The notes under the pieces: model-generated
The model's input: the letters and a program-made list of their open reading frames with translations, nothing else
The model's database searches: none
Told to the model about the DNA's origin: nothing
Part shown: positions 8,424-17,850 of the stretch, in pieces
Layout of the letters: each line of letters begins with the position of its first letter
Numbering within the stretch: the stretch's first letter is position 1
Assembly: GCA_048268005.1 (NCBI GenBank)
Contig: JBLWWJ010000001.1
Coordinates: forward strand, 930,001-994,000
DNA: 64,000 bases
Source of the DNA: Ancylomarina sp048268005
GTDB lineage: Bacteria; Bacteroidota; Bacteroidia; Bacteroidales; Marinifilaceae
Direction of reading: 5' to 3'
Program-made: the position numbers and the translations under genes

Positions 8424-8486
8424 GTAAGGACTCAAGCCTAATCAGTGTTATTTGTATTAGCGAAGAACTCAAAATTAGATCAATTT

Positions 8487-9743
8487 ATGTCATCGCAAAT
8501 AAGAGAGAATTTACAGAAATTTTTCGTTTTAGGTGTTTCTTATCGTAAAACGGCTTTGGATGTAAGAGGACGATTTTCATTAACCCAAATAGATCAGGAA
8601 GCTTTACTTCGGGATGCAAAAGAATACGGCGTCGAAGGCCTACTGGTTTTATCCACCTGTAATAGAACCGAAATTTATGCCCATACTTCGGACATGGATT
8701 TAGTTAAAAAACTATTTTTAAATTACTGTAAGGGCAACGAAAAAGATTTCCGTTATAATGGTTATACCATTCAGGGAAGTGATTGTATCAAGCATCTGTA
8801 TCAGGTGTGTTCTGGTATTGATTCACAGATTGTTGGTGACTTCCAGATTGTAGGGCAGGTGAAAAATGCGTACCAATTATCTGAGAATTATCAGATGATT
8901 AATTCTTTCCTAAATCGACTTTTTTCCTTTGTATTTAAAGCCAGCAAAAAGATTAAAAACGAAACTGAGTTGAGCCGTGGCGCAGCTTCTGTTTCTCATG
9001 CTGCTGTTCAGTATATTAAAGATAAGGTGCCTGATTTGGAGGCCGCAAACTATTTACTATTTGGTACAGGTGAGATTGGAAAAGATACCTGTAGCAACTT
9101 GGTGAAACACATGGAGAACCGTTCACTGACTCTTGTGAACCGAAATGTGGAGAGAGCCGAAGCTTTAGCTAAAAAATTCGATATCAATTATCGCGCCATG
9201 TCGCATTTAACCGAAGAGGTTAATAAGGCAGAGGTGATTATTGTTGCCACAGGAGCTCCTCATCCAACTCTGATGTTGGAGCATTTTGAGAATACGACGG
9301 ATTGTAAGCTGATTCTCGATTTATCGGTACCTCGAAATGTGGATACAGCAATTGATTCTTTGGAGAATGTTTTGGTTATTTCTGTCGACGAACTTTCAGA
9401 GCACACTTCTGAAGCCATGCAGCAGCGTTTAACCTGTATTCCTCAGGCTGAAGAAATTATTGACGATTCTATTCGTGAGTTTTATGGTTGGTTAGAAGTG
9501 ACTTTTTTATCGCCAGTGATTGTTGCATTAAAGGAGAATTTGAACAAAATTCGTGATAAGGAGTTAGAATATCACAAATCAAAGATGAGTGATGACGAGT
9601 TAAAACGTGTTGAAAAGATTACATCAAACTTGATGAATAAGATCGCCAGAGCATGTATCAGCCATCTAAAAGATCATCATAAAACACAATCGAGTCCCAT
9701 GGAAACATTGAATATGATTTTCCAGGAACCTGAAACAAAATAG
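8487..9743 (+). CDS. hemA: Glutamyl-tRNA reductase
   Basis: NADPH-dependent enzyme that reduces glutamyl-tRNA to glutamate-1-semialdehyde, the first committed step of C5-pathway haem synthesis. Visible: the catalytic motif LSTCNRTEIY (Cys58 from this start), an N-terminal FFVLGVSYRKT strand, the Rossmann motif LFGTGEIGKDT, and a helical C-terminal dimerisation region. ATG 8487 gives 418 residues and places the first strand near the N-terminus as usual. A GTG at 8445 would add 14 residues. Expression of hemA is probably separate from hemC, because a strong terminator follows. Confidence 0.96.
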   Translation: MSSQIRENLQKFFVLGVSYRKTALDVRGRFSLTQIDQEALLRDAKEYGVEGLLVLSTCNRTEIYAHTSDMDLVKKLFLNYCKGNEKDFRYNGYTIQGSDCIKHLYQVCSGIDSQIVGDFQIVGQVKNAYQLSENYQMINSFLNRLFSFVFKASKKIKNETELSRGAASVSHAAVQYIKDKVPDLEAANYLLFGTGEIGKDTCSNLVKHMENRSLTLVNRNVERAEALAKKFDINYRAMSHLTEEVNKAEVIIVATGAPHPTLMLEHFENTTDCKLILDLSVPRNVDTAIDSLENVLVISVDELSEHTSEAMQQRLTCIPQAEEIIDDSIREFYGWLEVTFLSPVIVALKENLNKIRDKELEYHKSKMSDDELKRVEKITSNLMNKIARACISHLKDHHKTQSSPMETLNMIFQEPETK

Positions 9744-9765
9744 ACCAAATTTTATTAAAATATTG

Positions 9766-9799
9766 AGCCGTATAAACACGTTTATATGGCTTTTTTTTT
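9766..9799 (+). terminator. Terminator after hemA
   Basis: AGCCGTATAAAC pairs with GTTTATATGGCT (one wobble), followed by nine T. Confidence 0.8.
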
Positions 9800-9923
9800 G
9801 CAAATTAGGTGAACGAAATATGGGACAGAATTTTAAATAGAATTGTCAGTCCTTAATTCAATCATCAGCACCATTTAAGCGACATTTTAATCGTGAATAG
9901 TGCTCAAAACAAATAGTTTGACT

Positions 9924-10850
9924 ATGTCCCTTAAGAAGAAATTAATTGTTGCAACTCGCCCCAGCCTATTGGCATATACCCAAACCATGCAAACTGTAGA
10001 ACTACTACAAAAAGCAAATCCGGAAATTGATTTTGAAGTTAAAAAATTCAGTACCCAAGGCGATCGTGTTTTGAATCGTTCTTTAACTGAATTTGGAACA
10101 ACGGGTTTGTTTGTGAAGGAATTGGAACATGCGCTTTTGGAAGGGGAGGCAGATATTGCTATTCATAGCTTGAAAGATGTACCTAGTTTTCACCCAGCAG
10201 GATTGAAACTGGTGGCTTATCCTGAAAGAGAAGATTCTCGTGATGTGTTTTTAACTCGTGATGGTGTCTCTATCGACGATATGCCTCAAGGTTTTGTCTT
10301 GGGAACGGGAAGTCCTCGCCGAAGAGTGCAGTTGGCTGATGTACGACCAGATACAAACTTCAAAGAGATTCGCGGGAATATCGATACACGTATCCAAAAG
10401 CTGCAAGATGGCGAATACGATGCTATTATTTTGGCTGCTGCAGGTATGAATCGTTTAGGCAAAGCCTTTGAAGAAGAAATGCTGATTGATGTGGATCTTT
10501 GTGTTCCAGCCATTGGGCAAGGTGCTATTGCCATTGAAACTCGCGATAACGATCCTGAATGCATTGCCGTGGTTGAAAAAGTAAATCATAAAGCGACGGA
10601 AGCTGCGGTATTAGCAGAACGTGCTTTTATGGCTGAGATTGAAGGTGGTTGTAAGTTTCCTTTAGCAGCTCATGCCGTTGTTGATGGTAAACATTTAAAT
10701 ATGATTGCCATTGTAGGTGATTTAAAATCAGGCGACTTCATTGTGGAAAGTATTGAAGTTCCTATTGAAGAATCGGTTGCTAAATCAGCAGAATTAGCTC
10801 AGAAAATGAAAGGCATTTGTCAAGAAAAGGGTATTAATTTTTATCAATAA
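9924..10850 (+). CDS. hemC: Porphobilinogen deaminase (hydroxymethylbilane synthase)
   Basis: Condenses four porphobilinogen units into hydroxymethylbilane. From ATG 9924 it has 308 residues; the upstream GTG (9900) adds eight with no homology signal. Visible: LIVATRPSLLAY in place of the common RIGTR..LAL start, the catalytic-Asp segment ADIAIHSLKDVP, the arginine-rich GTGSPRRRVQL loop, and AEIEGGCKFP with the cysteine (Cys243) that carries the dipyrromethane cofactor. hemB follows 67 nt downstream in the same direction. No hemD lies between or beside them. Confidence 0.96.
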   Translation: MSLKKKLIVATRPSLLAYTQTMQTVELLQKANPEIDFEVKKFSTQGDRVLNRSLTEFGTTGLFVKELEHALLEGEADIAIHSLKDVPSFHPAGLKLVAYPEREDSRDVFLTRDGVSIDDMPQGFVLGTGSPRRRVQLADVRPDTNFKEIRGNIDTRIQKLQDGEYDAIILAAAGMNRLGKAFEEEMLIDVDLCVPAIGQGAIAIETRDNDPECIAVVEKVNHKATEAAVLAERAFMAEIEGGCKFPLAAHAVVDGKHLNMIAIVGDLKSGDFIVESIEVPIEESVAKSAELAQKMKGICQEKGINFYQ

Positions 10851-10917
10851 GAAAAATAAGCTTTGTTCTCTTTTGAAGAACAAACAAATCATATATAAAC
10901 TATAAACACAATATAAG

Positions 10918-11907
10918 ATGAGTTTACGTCCATTATTTCCTCAAACACGACTAAGAAGAAATCGTTACAGCAAAGTTGTACGTGATATGGTTGCTGAAAC
11001 ATCGCTTTCAGCTAATGATTTAATCATGCCACTTTTTGTTTGTCCTGGTGAAAAAGTTAAGAATCCGATTAAATCGATGCCGGGTAACGATCAGTTATCG
11101 GTTGATATGTTGGTTGAAAAATGTAAAGAACTTTATGCTGCTGGTGTTAAATCGGTATTGCTTTTTGGTATTCCTGAGTCGAAAGACGAGGATGGATCTG
11201 TAGCGACACATGAACATGGTATTGTTCAAAAAGCAACCCGTGCGATTAAGGACGTATTACCAGAAATGTATATCATCGCTGATATTTGTAACTGTGAATA
11301 TACTACTCATGGACATTGCGGAACCATTATCGATGGTGATGTAGATAACGATAGCACTTTAGTAACACTTTCTGCTCAAGCTGTTTCTTTGGCTGAGGCG
11401 GGTGTTGATATGGTGGCTCCATCGGATATGATGGATGGTCGTATTGCTCACATGCGTGCTGCTTTGGATGAGAACTGTTTCGAGAAAATGCCGATTATGG
11501 CTTACTCGGCTAAGTATGCATCAGGTTTTTACGGACCATTTAGAGATGCGGCTGATTCAGCTCCTCAGTTTGGTGACAGAAGTACTTATCAAATGGACCC
11601 TCGCAACAGCGATGAAGCCATTCGCGAAGTTGAAATGGATATTGCCGAAGGTGCTGATATCGTAATGGTGAAACCAGCATTGAGTTATTTGGATGTGATT
11701 TATCGTACAAAGCATGAGTTTAATACACCTGTGGCTGCTTATAATGTAAGTGGAGAATTCTCTATGGTGAAAGCGGCTGAAGAGAAGGATTGGATTGACG
11801 GACAGCGTGTGATGATGGAGATTATGACTTCTATTAAGCGTGCGGGTGCCGATATCATCATTACTTACCATGCTCAGGAAGTGGCTGAGATCTTAAACAA
11901 GCGATAA
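10918..11907 (+). CDS. hemB: Delta-aminolevulinic acid dehydratase (porphobilinogen synthase)
   Basis: Joins two 5-aminolevulinate molecules to give porphobilinogen. At 329 residues it has the usual length. The motif DICNCEYTTHGHCG provides three cysteines (Cys124, Cys126, Cys134), so this is the zinc-cysteine type rather than the Mg/Asp type. The Schiff-base lysines are in YSAKYASGFYGPFRDA (Lys199) and MVKPALSYLDV (Lys252). It lies between hemC and hemE, and a palindromic element fills the 93-nt gap before hemE. Confidence 0.98.
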   Translation: MSLRPLFPQTRLRRNRYSKVVRDMVAETSLSANDLIMPLFVCPGEKVKNPIKSMPGNDQLSVDMLVEKCKELYAAGVKSVLLFGIPESKDEDGSVATHEHGIVQKATRAIKDVLPEMYIIADICNCEYTTHGHCGTIIDGDVDNDSTLVTLSAQAVSLAEAGVDMVAPSDMMDGRIAHMRAALDENCFEKMPIMAYSAKYASGFYGPFRDAADSAPQFGDRSTYQMDPRNSDEAIREVEMDIAEGADIVMVKPALSYLDVIYRTKHEFNTPVAAYNVSGEFSMVKAAEEKDWIDGQRVMMEIMTSIKRAGADIIITYHAQEVAEILNKR

Positions 11908-11920
11908 ATTAAAGTTTTCT

Positions 11921-11993
11921 GTTATCGGTTTTCAATTGCCCGCTTTGTAAAGCGATAAACTTTGACAACTGATAACTTTTGATAACCGATAAC
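11921..11993. repeat. Palindromic intergenic element between hemB and hemE
   Basis: GTTATCGGTTTTCA (11921-11934) and TGATAACCGATAAC (11980-11993) are inverted copies matching at 13 of 14 positions. A perfect small hairpin CGCTTT-GT-AAAGCG (11941-11954) lies inside, and GATAAC recurs at 11971, 11981 and 11988. It resembles short mobile or REP-like palindromes scattered in Bacteroidota intergenic DNA; that origin is inferred. Confidence 0.6.
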
Positions 11994-12000
11994 TAAGGAT

Positions 12001-13032
12001 ATGACAAATTCTATTTTTCTAGATACAATAAACGGCGTTAAGCGCGAGCGTCCACCAGTATGGTTTATGCGCCAGGCAGGACGTGTGTTACCATCTTACA
12101 TGAAACTTCGCGAAAGCTATGGTTTCAAACACATGATGGAGGAACCAAAACTAGCTGCTGAGGTAACTTTGCTTCCTATTCACGATTTGGGTGTTGATGC
12201 CGCTATCTTATTCTCCGATATTCTTGTAATTCCTGAGGCTTTAGGCATGGAATTGAGTTTTGAAGGGAAGGGGCCGACATTTAAAACAGCCCTTAAGGAT
12301 GTGGAAGATCCATTGAATTTCCTAACAGATATGCCTGAGCGATTGGAGCATATTTATAAGGCTATCGATGTGATTTTAGCGACAAAACCAGCTGAAATTC
12401 CTTTGATTGGATTCTGTGGCGGACCATTAACCACTTTGTGTTATATGTTCCAGGGCTTTAGTCAGAACCTGAATTTCCCTGACTTTGTACCAGCTATTTA
12501 TCGCGATAAGGCAACCATGAAAAAGTTGGTGACGCGTATTACTGAGATGAGTATCCACTATGCATTGAAGCAAGTGGAGCATGGTGTACAGGCTTTCCAG
12601 TTGTTCGAAACACATGCAGGCCTAATTCCTATCGAATTGTATAAGGAGGTGTTCTTACCATCAGTAAAAGCGATTTTAGGTGCTGTTCGTGCCAAAGGCG
12701 TGAAGACTATCTACCTGCCTAAGGGATTGGGAACAGGTATTAATATGGTGAATCACGATTTGTGTGACTGTGTGAGTGTCGATTGGCAAACACCATTGCA
12801 CGAGGTTCGTAAAATTGTAGGTGAGGATATGATTCTTCAAGGAAATTTCGACCCAAGAACCCTGCTTGCTGACAAAAATGCTATTGATCAGGAATTTGAA
12901 TACCATTTGAACTTTGGTCGTAAAGATCACAAGTGGATTTTCAACTTAGGACATGGTTTACTGCCAAATATCCCTGTTGAGAATGTGAAATACTTGATTG
13001 AAAAAGTAAAAACATCTGATTGGGGGAGGTAG
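12001..13032 (+). CDS. hemE: Uroporphyrinogen decarboxylase
   Basis: Decarboxylates the four acetate side chains of uroporphyrinogen III to give coproporphyrinogen III. Seen: the N-terminal signature RPPVWFMRQAGRVLPSY, ILFSDILVIPEALG with the conserved active-site aspartate region, and FNLGHGLLPNIPVENV near the C-terminus. The length of 343 residues is normal. It follows hemB across a palindromic element and ends at a strong terminator, so it is the last gene of this haem group. Confidence 0.98.
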   Translation: MTNSIFLDTINGVKRERPPVWFMRQAGRVLPSYMKLRESYGFKHMMEEPKLAAEVTLLPIHDLGVDAAILFSDILVIPEALGMELSFEGKGPTFKTALKDVEDPLNFLTDMPERLEHIYKAIDVILATKPAEIPLIGFCGGPLTTLCYMFQGFSQNLNFPDFVPAIYRDKATMKKLVTRITEMSIHYALKQVEHGVQAFQLFETHAGLIPIELYKEVFLPSVKAILGAVRAKGVKTIYLPKGLGTGINMVNHDLCDCVSVDWQTPLHEVRKIVGEDMILQGNFDPRTLLADKNAIDQEFEYHLNFGRKDHKWIFNLGHGLLPNIPVENVKYLIEKVKTSDWGR

Positions 13033-13058
13033 AACTCACTCTAGATTATAAATACATG

Positions 13059-13091
13059 AAGATCCTAGCCTGTTGGTTAGGATCTTTTTTT
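13059..13091 (+). terminator. Terminator after hemE
   Basis: AAGATCCTAGCC pairs with GGTTAGGATCTT (one wobble) around a TGTT loop, followed by T7. Confidence 0.85.
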
Positions 13092-13165
13092 GTCACAACA
13101 TTTTTTAACCGGTCATAGTTTTATTAACAGAATGATTTGTTTATGTTTGACTTCCCTAAATCAAT

Positions 13166-14686
13166 ATGATAAAATTTATGAAATATTATTTACAATTAAG
13201 CGTTTGCCTCAGTTTCCTTTTGAGTTTATTTTCATGTGAATCTCATTCCGGCTTTCAAAGTGAAAAGATTATTATTGCAGGTCAGATTGAAAATTACAAC
13301 TCTAACGAACAAATGAAATTCATAGAATTTATAGTTCCAGATTTGTTTGCATTGAATGCACCCTATGAACCAGTAGAGATTGATTCTTTGGGTCATTTTC
13401 ATTATGAAACAGAAATTGTAAGTCCTGCAATGTGTTCGGGTATTTATAAGAAATGGTTTTCTTTTATAGTTAGTCCTGGTGATAGTTTATATTTGAGTAT
13501 TGATGGCCAAGCTTGTTTTGACAAGGCTAAAAGATATATTTTAAATAAAAATGAGATTCAAATTTCAGGTAGAATGGCTGATGATTATGAAAAAATAATT
13601 GAATTTAGTAGGTGGGCATCTGATTCGATATATAATCGTGAACACAGTCGTTCAGTTAATGATCAAGCAAAACATAAATCGGCTTCAGAATTTAAAGCCT
13701 TTATTGAGAATTGGGAGCAGAAGGCTTTGAAAGAGATTGATAGCTTTGGGAATGAAAATAATGCGAATGCATTATTTTATAATATCCTGTATTCTGAACT
13801 TAAATATAGATGCTTTGAAGATTTATTGTCTTATGCTTATTTACAGCCGTTTTTGAATGGTGACCGAACAAATGTATTGGACTTGCCTGAATCCTATTAT
13901 TCATTTTTGGAGAGGGAAGACAATTTAAATTTAGATTATCACACGCAAGGTCGATCCTATTTTATTCATAATTTGATTGCTTACTTGAGTTTTAAAAATG
14001 TTTCAGGAAGGCAATCTTACCTTAATATGCGTAAAAACTGGAAAAATGCAAAAGTCGAAGCCTCTTATATTAAAAATCAAGTTTCTTATATTGAAAAGGA
14101 GACCAAAGGAATTACTAGAGATTTATGCTTGCAATATTTTGCGCTGAATCATTTCGATTCATTTCCTGATTTGGGAGATTGTATTTATAATGAGGTTGTC
14201 CATCTTATTCAGGATAAGTACATATTAAAGGGTTTCAAATCTCATTTCTCTGAAGCTAAGCTCGAGTTATCATCTAAAGAACCAATCCATAAATTGAATG
14301 AGTTGACAGTGCTTGATTCTGTTGTTCAAAGCAACAAGGGGAAGGTAATTTATGTCGACTTTTGGGCCCCTTGGTGTGGTCCATGTATGAGGGAGATACC
14401 TCATTCAAAAAGGTTAAAAAAGAATTTAAATTCGAATGAAGTTGTTTTTGTTTATTTAGCTTGTAAAAGCAAGGAGAAAAATTGGAAAACAGCCATTTCA
14501 AAAGCAAAAATGGAAGGTGTTAATATACGTCTAAGCTCTGCTGATTATGAGCTTCTGAGAAGAAGATACAAAATTGAAGGTATTCCACATTTTCTGTTAT
14601 TTGGAAAAGATGGAAAATTATTAAATAAACATGCACCTCGACCAAGTTCGGATCAAATTCTTAGTTGTATAAAACAGTTGTTGTGA
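13166..14686 (+). CDS. Thioredoxin-like (TlpA-type) lipoprotein
   Basis: A 506-residue protein with a lipoprotein signal (FLLSLFSC, Cys24) and a C-terminal thioredoxin-fold domain. The domain starts near residue 390 with VIYVDFWAPWCGPCMREI (redox pair CGPC) and has the cis-proline segment IEGIPHFLLFG. The large N-terminal half resembles the poorly defined extracytoplasmic domain (DUF4369-like region) that often precedes TlpA domains in this phylum. It probably acts as a periplasmic thiol-disulfide reductase tethered to a membrane. A terminator follows, and it appears to be monocistronic. The substrate is unknown. Confidence 0.88.
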   Translation: MIKFMKYYLQLSVCLSFLLSLFSCESHSGFQSEKIIIAGQIENYNSNEQMKFIEFIVPDLFALNAPYEPVEIDSLGHFHYETEIVSPAMCSGIYKKWFSFIVSPGDSLYLSIDGQACFDKAKRYILNKNEIQISGRMADDYEKIIEFSRWASDSIYNREHSRSVNDQAKHKSASEFKAFIENWEQKALKEIDSFGNENNANALFYNILYSELKYRCFEDLLSYAYLQPFLNGDRTNVLDLPESYYSFLEREDNLNLDYHTQGRSYFIHNLIAYLSFKNVSGRQSYLNMRKNWKNAKVEASYIKNQVSYIEKETKGITRDLCLQYFALNHFDSFPDLGDCIYNEVVHLIQDKYILKGFKSHFSEAKLELSSKEPIHKLNELTVLDSVVQSNKGKVIYVDFWAPWCGPCMREIPHSKRLKKNLNSNEVVFVYLACKSKEKNWKTAISKAKMEGVNIRLSSADYELLRRRYKIEGIPHFLLFGKDGKLLNKHAPRPSSDQILSCIKQLL

Positions 14687-14747
14687 TTCGTGAATAATTG
14701 AACCTTGAGATAGGAGAGAGATAATCTTATTTGTGGATTACGATACA

Positions 14748-14776
14748 AAACCGACTTTTAGGAGTCGGCTTTTTCT
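14748..14776 (+). terminator. Terminator after thioredoxin-like gene
   Basis: CCGACT (14751-14756) pairs with AGTCGG (14763-14768), followed by a T-rich stretch. Confidence 0.65.
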
Positions 14777-15156
14777 TTACCTTATTTTTTTAAGGGAGAT
14801 AATTGTGAAGAGCTTTTCTATTTTAATCTAGCTTTAGTGTTCAGCAAGTTGATTTATTATGATTTAGTAAGTTGGTTTTTGTAATCTTATGCCCTGCAGT
14901 GAAGATTGTATAAGCTTTAATGTATTGACTTGATAGTTAGATTTTTTCTGGACGACACCTAACAAATAAGAGTCATATCCTTGTTAGATATTCGTGAGTA
15001 ATAAGCCCAGAAAACTTCTCTTATAATGACTAGTTTGATAATAAAAACGCTCATTGTTCCAAGCACTTATACTTGGGAACGCGATTCATTATTGGGCTAA
15101 TAATTTTGATTTTTTTAGTGTATCTTCAAGCCATGTTTTAAGAAAATAGATGGAGA
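14777..15156. other. Intergenic region without a recognisable gene
   Basis: AT-rich spacer before the hybrid kinase gene. No reading frame, RNA or convincing promoter was found by eye. Confidence 0.5.
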
Positions 15157-17766
15157 ATGACTACACGAAAATTTAAAGCTATTAATTTAATATCCCTCAA
15201 TCGGTATTTTTTCATACCAATCGCACTTATTTTATTCTTTTTAGGCTTCTATATCATTTATGACGATATTAAGGAGAATACAATGAATGAATTCAATCAA
15301 GAACAATTAATATTAGCCCAAACAGCTTCTCAGGGTATTTCTTCTTTTTTCGAAGATTCTCAAACCGAACTTGTTTTTTTATCTGAATTTAAGGAAATAA
15401 AAGATTTTTCGGATGAGACTAAAACATTAATGACCAACTATTATGAAAGCCATAAAAGTATGGTTTCAGCCATTACAAGAATCGATACAACAGGTGTCAT
15501 CTTATACACCTATCCTTATAACCAATCTGCAATAGGGCTTAATATCTCCGATCAGAATCATGTTCAGCAAGTTCTAGTCAATCAAAAGCCTGTCCTAAGC
15601 GATGTTTTTATGTCGGCACAAGGTTTTTTGGCCATAGCCCTGCATGTTCCAGTGTATAAAAACGAAAGCTTTGCAGGTAGTCTTGCCGTTTTAATTCCAA
15701 TTGACAGATTGGGAATGCTGTATCTTGGAAAAATAAAGAACAGAAAAAGCGGGTATACATGGCTACTCAGCGAAAAGGGAATCGAAATATATTGTCCTAT
15801 CAATGGGCATACAGGAAAATCCTTTCTCGAAACGACAGGACAGCATGATTCTTCCATTGACTTACTGGAGAAAATAAAAACGGCTCAGACGGGAACAGGA
15901 TTAGGTATACATCAGAGGGTCAATGATAATGATAGAACAAACCTGTTAGATTTGCATTACACCTTTTACCGCATTCCGCTGGGCAATACCTATTGGACGA
16001 TTCTGATTTCCTATCAGGAAAAAGACATTTATGTGGCTCTTGCCCAGCTTCGCAACCGTTTAGTTTTCGTTTTTTTTATACTGTTTATAGCACTTTCATT
16101 TTATTTTTATTCGCTGACTAAGGTGCGAAATCTTTTAAGAGAAGAAACAAAAAGAAAAAAAGTTGAAAAATCATTGCTCAGAAGCGAAGAAAAGTTCCGT
16201 AAATTATTTGATGACCATGCAGCAGTGAAACTTCTAATAGAGACCGATACCGGTCATATTGTTGATGCCAATAAGTCTGCCGTTAATTATTATGGATGGA
16301 GCTGTGATGAGTTGAGAAAAATGAAAATCAGTCAACTTAATATTTCTTCATCTCAGGAAGTTAGAGATAATATGAATCATGCCTTATCAGGAAATAAAAA
16401 CCAGTTTGAATTTAAACATCAACTGAAAGATGGTACTATAAGGGACGTTGAAGTATTAAGCAGTAAGGTTATTATTGACGATAAGGTGATGTTACATTCC
16501 ATTGTACATGACATCACTAAGCGTAAAAATGCAGAAGTATTACTTAAAGAGAAAAGGGATAGAATAGAAGCACAAAACGAGGAATACCTGCGGGTTAATG
16601 CAGAATTGAATCAAAGTAATGGAGAATTAATTACAGCCAAGGAAAAAGCCGAAGAAAGTGATCGTCTCAAAACGGCTTTCCTGCACAATGTATCGCACGA
16701 AATACGAACCCCCATGAATGCCATAGTAGGTTTTTCAGGCTTACTTAACGATCCTGATTTGCAGGCCGAAAAACGCCAGGATTTCACTGATTTAATTGTG
16801 CAAAGTAGTGAACAGTTATTGTCGATTATTAACGATATTGTTAGCATTGCTTCCATTGAAGCGGAGCAGGAAAAAATACAGGAAAATGAAACTAATATTA
16901 ATTTAACCTGTCAAATGGTAAAGGAGCAATTCTTTACGGACGATACAAATCCGAATGTTAGCCTAAGTTTGCAAACCAGTTTATCGGATGATGAAGCATT
17001 TATAGTGACCGATTCGACCAAATTAACACAAGTATTAACAAACCTGATAGGCAATGCCCTTAAGTTTACCCAGGAAGGTTTTGTTAATTTTGGCTACACC
17101 CTAAAAGATGATTTTCTGGAATTTTATGTGGAAGATTCCGGGATCGGTATTTCAGCTGATATGCACGCCGAAATTTTTAAACGCTTTCGTCAGGTTGAAA
17201 CCACCACAAGTCGATCTTTTGGTGGTTCAGGTTTGGGCTTGTCTATCTCTAAAGCCTACGTTGAAATGCTTGGCGGTACTATTGGCCTGAGATCCGAAGA
17301 GGGGAAGGGTTCGGTGTTCTATTTTAGCCTGCCATACAAAACAAAACAATCCAAAACGGTAAGCATACCGCCTGCTGAGGCCTTAAATTTTGAATTGACA
17401 AAGCCTCAAACCGTTTTAATTGCTGAGGATGAAGATTCGAATTTTATACTTCTGCAAAAGTTGCTGGCAGACGCCAAATTAAATATTATTCGTGCTGTAA
17501 ATGGCATAGAAGCTCTTGCTCTTTGCCAAGAGAAGCCAGAGGTCGATTTAATATTGATGGATCTGAAAATGCCCGAAATGGATGGTTTCGAAGCCACTAA
17601 ACGCATAAAAGCCTTGAGACCTGATTTAGCCATAATAGCCCAAACGGCCTTTGCCACCGATGCAGATAAAAACAAAGCTTTGGCCTGTGGTTGTTGCGAT
17701 TATATTAGTAAACCGTTTAAGAAAGATATATTACGATCTAAAGTTCATGAACAACTCCTTAAATAG
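15157..17766 (+). CDS. Membrane hybrid sensor histidine kinase / response regulator
   Basis: An 869-residue sensor. Order of parts: transmembrane segment at about 16-36; an extracytoplasmic Cache-like sensor to about 295; a second transmembrane segment at about 298-318 (VFVFFILFIALSFYFY); a PAS domain at about 340-455; a coiled linker; HisKA with NVSHEIRTPMNAI; and HATPase with NLIGNALKFT, DSGIGI and GGSGLGLSIS. A C-terminal receiver contains LILMDLKMPEMDG (phospho-accepting Asp) and SKPFKK. It probably senses a small extracellular ligand and autophosphorylates, passing phosphate to its own receiver. No DNA-binding output or separate regulator lies next to it, so its target is unknown. Confidence 0.93.
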   Translation: MTTRKFKAINLISLNRYFFIPIALILFFLGFYIIYDDIKENTMNEFNQEQLILAQTASQGISSFFEDSQTELVFLSEFKEIKDFSDETKTLMTNYYESHKSMVSAITRIDTTGVILYTYPYNQSAIGLNISDQNHVQQVLVNQKPVLSDVFMSAQGFLAIALHVPVYKNESFAGSLAVLIPIDRLGMLYLGKIKNRKSGYTWLLSEKGIEIYCPINGHTGKSFLETTGQHDSSIDLLEKIKTAQTGTGLGIHQRVNDNDRTNLLDLHYTFYRIPLGNTYWTILISYQEKDIYVALAQLRNRLVFVFFILFIALSFYFYSLTKVRNLLREETKRKKVEKSLLRSEEKFRKLFDDHAAVKLLIETDTGHIVDANKSAVNYYGWSCDELRKMKISQLNISSSQEVRDNMNHALSGNKNQFEFKHQLKDGTIRDVEVLSSKVIIDDKVMLHSIVHDITKRKNAEVLLKEKRDRIEAQNEEYLRVNAELNQSNGELITAKEKAEESDRLKTAFLHNVSHEIRTPMNAIVGFSGLLNDPDLQAEKRQDFTDLIVQSSEQLLSIINDIVSIASIEAEQEKIQENETNINLTCQMVKEQFFTDDTNPNVSLSLQTSLSDDEAFIVTDSTKLTQVLTNLIGNALKFTQEGFVNFGYTLKDDFLEFYVEDSGIGISADMHAEIFKRFRQVETTTSRSFGGSGLGLSISKAYVEMLGGTIGLRSEEGKGSVFYFSLPYKTKQSKTVSIPPAEALNFELTKPQTVLIAEDEDSNFILLQKLLADAKLNIIRAVNGIEALALCQEKPEVDLILMDLKMPEMDGFEATKRIKALRPDLAIIAQTAFATDADKNKALACGCCDYISKPFKKDILRSKVHEQLLK

Positions 17767-17818
17767 TTGTTCTAAAACTTTTAGACTGATTAAAATCTTA
17801 GCAGTTTGATCTGATTCT

Positions 17819-17850
17819 GGCCCATTCTCCACAAGAGATTGGGCTTTTTA
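17819..17850 (+). terminator. Terminator after hybrid kinase
   Basis: GCCCATTCTC pairs with GAGATTGGGC (one mismatch), followed by T5. Confidence 0.65.
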
